Part shown: piece after piece, positions 59,843-64,000 of the stretch | How positions within the stretch are numbered: the first letter of the stretch is position 1 | Layout of the letters: each line of letters begins with the position of its first letter | Source: Epiperipatus broadwayi | Lineage: Eukaryota > Onychophora > Udeonychophora > Euonychophora > Peripatidae | DNA: 64,000 bases | Direction: 5' to 3' | NCBI GenBank assembly: GCA_028023455.1 | Contig: JAQFVV010006311.1 | Coordinates: 3,501,490-3,565,489, forward strand | Translations under genes and position numbers: made by a program | The notes under the pieces: model-generated | Database searches by the model: none | What the model was told of the DNA's origin: nothing | Seen by the model: only the letters and a program-made list of their open reading frames with translations

Positions 59843-61957
59843 ATACAAAATAATACCCAATAAATCAAACCACTGGGTTTAATTTTATAATTTTAAATAT
59901 TGTCAAAAAATAAATAAATAAGCATGACTGTTGCCTTGAGTAGAAAACTAGCTTTGGATTTTATGTATTATATTTTTGCGTTTGCATCTTTGATACTATC
60001 AACTATAAATAAGAATCATTTATTAGCCTAGTGATATTTATATCCACACTAGCCAACAAGTTTCATGAACATATGATGAAGTGGAAAATTAATTTTATTT
60101 ATAAGGGCACATAACAAAATAACAAGACGCTCATTTGTTTGTGATCTGGGTTTAAACGAATTCAAATATATTAATTTTTTTAACATGCCTTGATTTTTTT
60201 TTAGAGATAGTTAGATTCTTGCTAAATGTTTAATTATTCAATATTGATTAAAAAATGTATGCCTAATTTTTTTTATCTGGAAAATAAAATATGTTTTATC
60301 TTCACTTTATTGTAGATGGCTACTGAAAGATTACTTATGTATGTGTGCATATGTATAGGTGTTCAAATAAACTGATATTTACATACATACTTAATGCAAA
60401 ATGATAGAAATCTTGCTCAAATTTATTTATAAATCTTCTATAATCCTTAGGCTACTTCGGACAAAATTATAAAAAAAAATGCTTGTTTTATTTTGAGAAA
60501 ACTAGTGGGAAATAATAAAATTAGCAAGTTATTTGTTATTTAAAAAAATGTTAAAAAAGAAAAAAAAAGCAGGAACCCCTACAGTTTAATAATTACTTGA
60601 TTTTACCACTGCAAACTAATATAAAAAAGTATGAATGACTTTTAACAATTTTTAAAAATAAGTCGTGCAACTGGGAATAGTCTTTAAGCTGATCTTGTGC
60701 TTTTTTTTATATTTAAAACAAAGACCGAATAAAATACACACTAAAAAAAAAAAAAAAAATAAAGCCCTGCAGTAATACATTTAGATATGACTTATTATAT
60801 AAAAAAATTAAAATTCAATTATCTTATTTTCTTGCCATCCGTCATCACTGTTAATATAGGCTGAATTTAAAATTTAGAGTTTCTGATTTAATTGAAATCC
60901 ATTATTTTTCACTTAATTGAATGCCTACGGCATACTATGTTATTTTCATCATTATACATATATGAATTAATATAGTGTATTACATGCATGCACTTCAACG
61001 TATCAGGCTAATATATATACATATATATATATATATAAATGTATTTTAAATACAATTAAATTTTTTTTAAAAATTAATTGTTAATCGCTTCAAATCAAAT
61101 GACAGACTCTGCTTTTAATTTATTATTAATATCTTTTTAATAAATTTCAATAAATAACAAAACTCGAATTAAAAAGTGCATACAAAAATAAATGTACGTA
61201 TTATTTGCTGTAATAATACAAAGTAAGTAGTAATAATGACGTTTTGTTTAACAAATTTTGCAGTGAATTTCCAGTAATTACATTTTTTTTTTAACAAAAA
61301 AAGATTTTAAAAGCTAATTAATAATTCTATATAATTTCATATTGTCATATTAATTACATAATTTTATATAATATAAATAGATAAAGCAAATGTTTTATAA
61401 ATAAGTAATAAAATTTAGATTATTTATATGGTATCACCGCACTAAATCCTAAATCGTTTCTATTTGGTCTACAATATTTACTTGATAGAGCTATTATTTT
61501 TTCCATTTTTTTATCTCACTACAAGTTGGCTTTTATATATATATATACATGGAATAATTAAAGATAATTAAAAATAATTATTCGTAACAAGTACTCTATA
61601 TTTATTTTTGGTTATTTTTAGCCATTTATTACTATTATTAAAACGCACTTCAATTATGTTTTTAATTTCACCAAAAAAGTATCTATTTCTAATAACTGCA
61701 ACATTTTTTCTATTTCTTTATGCCTTTAAAAGTATTTTTTTTTAAAAAAAAAACACATTTTTTAAATACTAATTTTACTTTTTTAATCTCCTTTACAATA
61801 TTATTATTACACATTTATGCTTAACTATTTCTATTGAATGAAAAATTTATATTTACAAATCAATGTATCATTTTACTTTTTTGTTTTTAATAATTTAAGT
61901 TCTTATTCCTGTAAATATTATTAAAATGTATTTTTATTTTGTGTTTAATTTCATCAA
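59843..61957. other. AT-rich sequence without recognised features
   Basis: Contains A runs (for example about 60744-60760) and a (TA)n near 61010-61035, but no gene, RNA or transposon end that I can support. Confidence 0.5.
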
Positions 61958-62039
<82 letters not shown>

Positions 62040-62040
62040 T
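61958..62040. repeat. (TAA)n microsatellite
   Basis: About 27 TAA units. It could be the tail of an unrecognised LINE insertion, since the LINE family in this window ends in (TAA)n, but no matching 3' end is seen on its left. Confidence 0.95.
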
Positions 62041-62325
62041 ATATATCTTATAACTATAAAATGTACTATCTTTCTTTATGCCTTTTACAGTAGTTTTTTT
62101 TCTTAATTGATGTTATATAGACTTTATCAATCTTGCTTATCTTACTTATTTAAAATTAAAATGGTTACATTTTATATACTTTTATACATCTATTGCTATT
62201 TTGTAATAGTTTTTTTTATTATTTGATCCAGAAACTAGTCATTTTGTGTTTTTCTCACTGAAACTATTTTACTTTTTAAATACTAATTTAAGTATATTTC
62301 ACCCTGAAAGCAGAAATGGAATAGA
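62041..62325. other. AT-rich sequence without recognised features
   Basis: Nothing recognised. Confidence 0.5.
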
Positions 62326-62760
62326 ATGTATGTGGAGATTATTAAGGTATTAATCAGAGTAGAAAGATTAGTTATTCATATTAGTTATCAAATGCAAATA
62401 TTTCAAGTATATACCCAATATTTTCACTCTGATAAAAATGGAAAAGTTTTTATGTGGATGTACAAAATTCTTATGATCAATATAAAGAATATTTTAAAAA
62501 TTGTCATAAGAGATTTTAATGCTAGAATTGATAAATTATTGAAGAATGATAGTATTGCACATAAATTTTCCTTTTGTAACAGAATTGAGAGAAGACAAAC
62601 ACTCAGAGAATTTTTCAATGGAATAAAATATGTATATTATGATTTTTTTTTTGAGAAAAATGTTAAAAAAATAGCCACGGAAGGATGCAAATGAAAATAT
62701 GATAGAATGTGATTGTAGTTTGACTAATTTAACACATTCTTGAAGATTGTAATCTTATAA
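62326..62760 (+). pseudogene. RTE endonuclease fragment, decayed
   Basis: Reads VERLVIHISYQMQIFQVYTQ, LKIVIRDFNARIDK and NRIERRQTLREFF, then FFEKNVKKI. Segment by segment this matches the endonuclease of the RTE at 56500-56830 (RLVIQ...YQMQIIQVYAP, FKIVMGDFNARIG, NERGHRLVEF). Nucleotide similarity continues past the stop at 62692 to about 62760 (TTCTTGAAGATTGTAAT). It is strongly diverged, truncated at both ends and has no RT. Confidence 0.7.
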
Positions 62761-63089
62761 GATATAAGAGAGGGTATCTTAAAAAACTAGAATTTGCAAT
62801 AAAAAACTGTATATTTACTTTTATATCTTACAATGTGAATCTCCTTCAAAGTACTGTCAAATTGATGCAATGTACTAGTCTAAATGTGAATTTCACTTTT
62901 CAATGTTGTATTGTAATAGGTTAATGAACTTTACATTATATGTAAAATCTTTAACCTAATAAATAATTAGTAATAATTATTAGTGAATTTATCTAGGAGG
63001 AATGGTGTTCATAAAGATGGGTGAAGAATGCTTGAAATTTATAAATCAAATTGTAATAATATCATATTCATCTTTTTTAACTATTCCTG

Positions 63090-63310
63090 ATCCAACACAA
63101 GATAAAGTTCTCTTCAAGATTAATCCATAGCTTCATTTCTTCACATCAAATCACAAATGTGCTTATTTAATCCATTTAAATCATTCTAATTTTTTATACA
63201 CTCATGGTATTCACATTATCTCATCACAATTTGTCTTTTAATTATTTCAATGATGTCAATAGTATATGTTTTTCTGCTCACCAAAATATATGTCGATTTG
63301 ACTGCCACAT
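63090..63310 (-). pseudogene. RTE 3'-end fragment, decayed
   Basis: The plus-strand text (CTTCAAGATTAATCCATAGC, TCTTTTAATTATTTCAATGA.GTCAATAGTA) parallels the reverse complement of the RTE C-terminal coding end at 59560-59790 and the fragment at 24950-25200. It is very diverged and faces the endonuclease fragment at 62326-62760 in convergent orientation. Confidence 0.5.
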
Positions 63311-63536
63311 AGATAATAATAAAATGTCATAGAAACTATTATATTTAAGTGACAAACAAATTATAAAAAAATTTCCGTTTTGGAATCCTAAGAAATTATA
63401 TAAGGAAAATGTTTGAAAGATATAATAATGAACATGAAATTTTACTCACTATAGATAAAAATAGTCTAATTTAATATAACCAAGGCAGAACTGCAAAATA
63501 TACATTTTAATAACTTTGTGAATGTTTGTACACTTC

Positions 63537-63537
<1 letters not shown>

Positions 63538-63627
<90 letters not shown>
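63538..63627. repeat. (TA)n microsatellite
   Basis: About 45 TA units. Confidence 0.95.
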
Positions 63628-63632
<5 letters not shown>

Positions 63633-64000
63633 AATATTATGTAAATTTCCTTTTATGACACATTTACATATTTTGCATCACATATATTTATATTGAAATG
63701 GTATTATTTTGTCTAACATCCCATTTCACCCATTTTGTTCCATAGTAGTATTTTTCCCTAATTCAAACCCTCCAAGTTCATGTATATTAATGTATAATAA
63801 TGTATATTTGCATATGTGTATGTATATTTATATATTTGTATACATTTAGAGATATTAATGTATGTATGTGTATTGCTGTATAATTCATATACTAAGTTAT
63901 AAATTATATACATAAAATGAAAAGTAAGTTATGTAAATATTGGTTGTATGTGTATACATGCACTTACATTTATATGTGAATGAAGCTGTGATGCAATATA
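63628..64000. other. AT-rich sequence to window end
   Basis: TATGTATATT-type short repeats only; no gene recognised. Confidence 0.5.

Overview
This window is AT-rich eukaryotic, almost certainly animal, DNA made of intergenic sequence and transposable-element remains. I find no complete host gene, no rRNA or tRNA gene and no prokaryotic feature. Animal origin is inferred from the mix of non-LTR retrotransposons, Penelope-like elements, LTR retrotransposons, a TTAA-inserting piggyBac-type element and Tc1-like miniature elements. An arthropod-style initiator beside a TATA box in one LTR hints at an arthropod; the species cannot be told. A 500-N assembly gap lies at 39958-40457.

Layout. 0-8 kb: C-terminal relic of a (TAA)n-tailed LINE (1-477), a tiny retroposed hairpin with 15-bp target-site duplications (TSDs) (1755-1850), a Tigger-like transposase tail (about 3133-3366), two Penelope GIY-YIG ends head to head (4575-5508), and a young 5'-truncated copy of the same LINE with a perfect 15-bp TSD (6505-7358). 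9-11 kb: an inverted-arm element with decayed hammerhead-ribozyme motifs (9153-9686) and two miniature inverted-repeat elements. 15.2-18.4 kb: a long decayed minus-strand copy of the same LINE, with recognisable endonuclease, reverse transcriptase and CCHC segments. 19.6-21.6 kb: the only stretch with unusual GC and unrecognised coding-like sequence. 24.9-25.6 kb: a twin-primed (inverted) RTE insertion with an 11-bp TSD. 27.6-33.0 kb: a complete minus-strand LTR retrotransposon with 1.7-kb LTRs whose internal region holds only gag. 33.2-34.1 kb: a Penelope relic.

34-41 kb is AT-rich with little content. 41.1-41.6 kb holds a second hammerhead-bearing inverted element, including the best-preserved ribozyme (41421-41462). 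It is followed by a (GATA)n tract, a four-unit tandem array of about 300-350 bp, and a giant-LTR family: a solo LTR (43659-45868) then a two-LTR element (45881-51095) with a 0.7-kb non-coding interior. 55.9-59.8 kb carries a nearly full-length RTE retrotransposon (endonuclease plus reverse transcriptase, three in-frame stops) interrupted by a 748-bp TTAA-flanked piggyBac-type miniature element. Further RTE fragments lie at 62.3-63.3 kb.

The elements do not form a pathway. They record successive insertions, several of them in or beside (AT)n tracts. The most interesting items are the hammerhead-bearing inverted elements, the gag-only LTR element with a reiterated primer-binding-site leader, the giant-LTR/minimal-interior family and the piggyBac-in-RTE nest. 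All statements come from reading the sequence; no searches or alignments were run.
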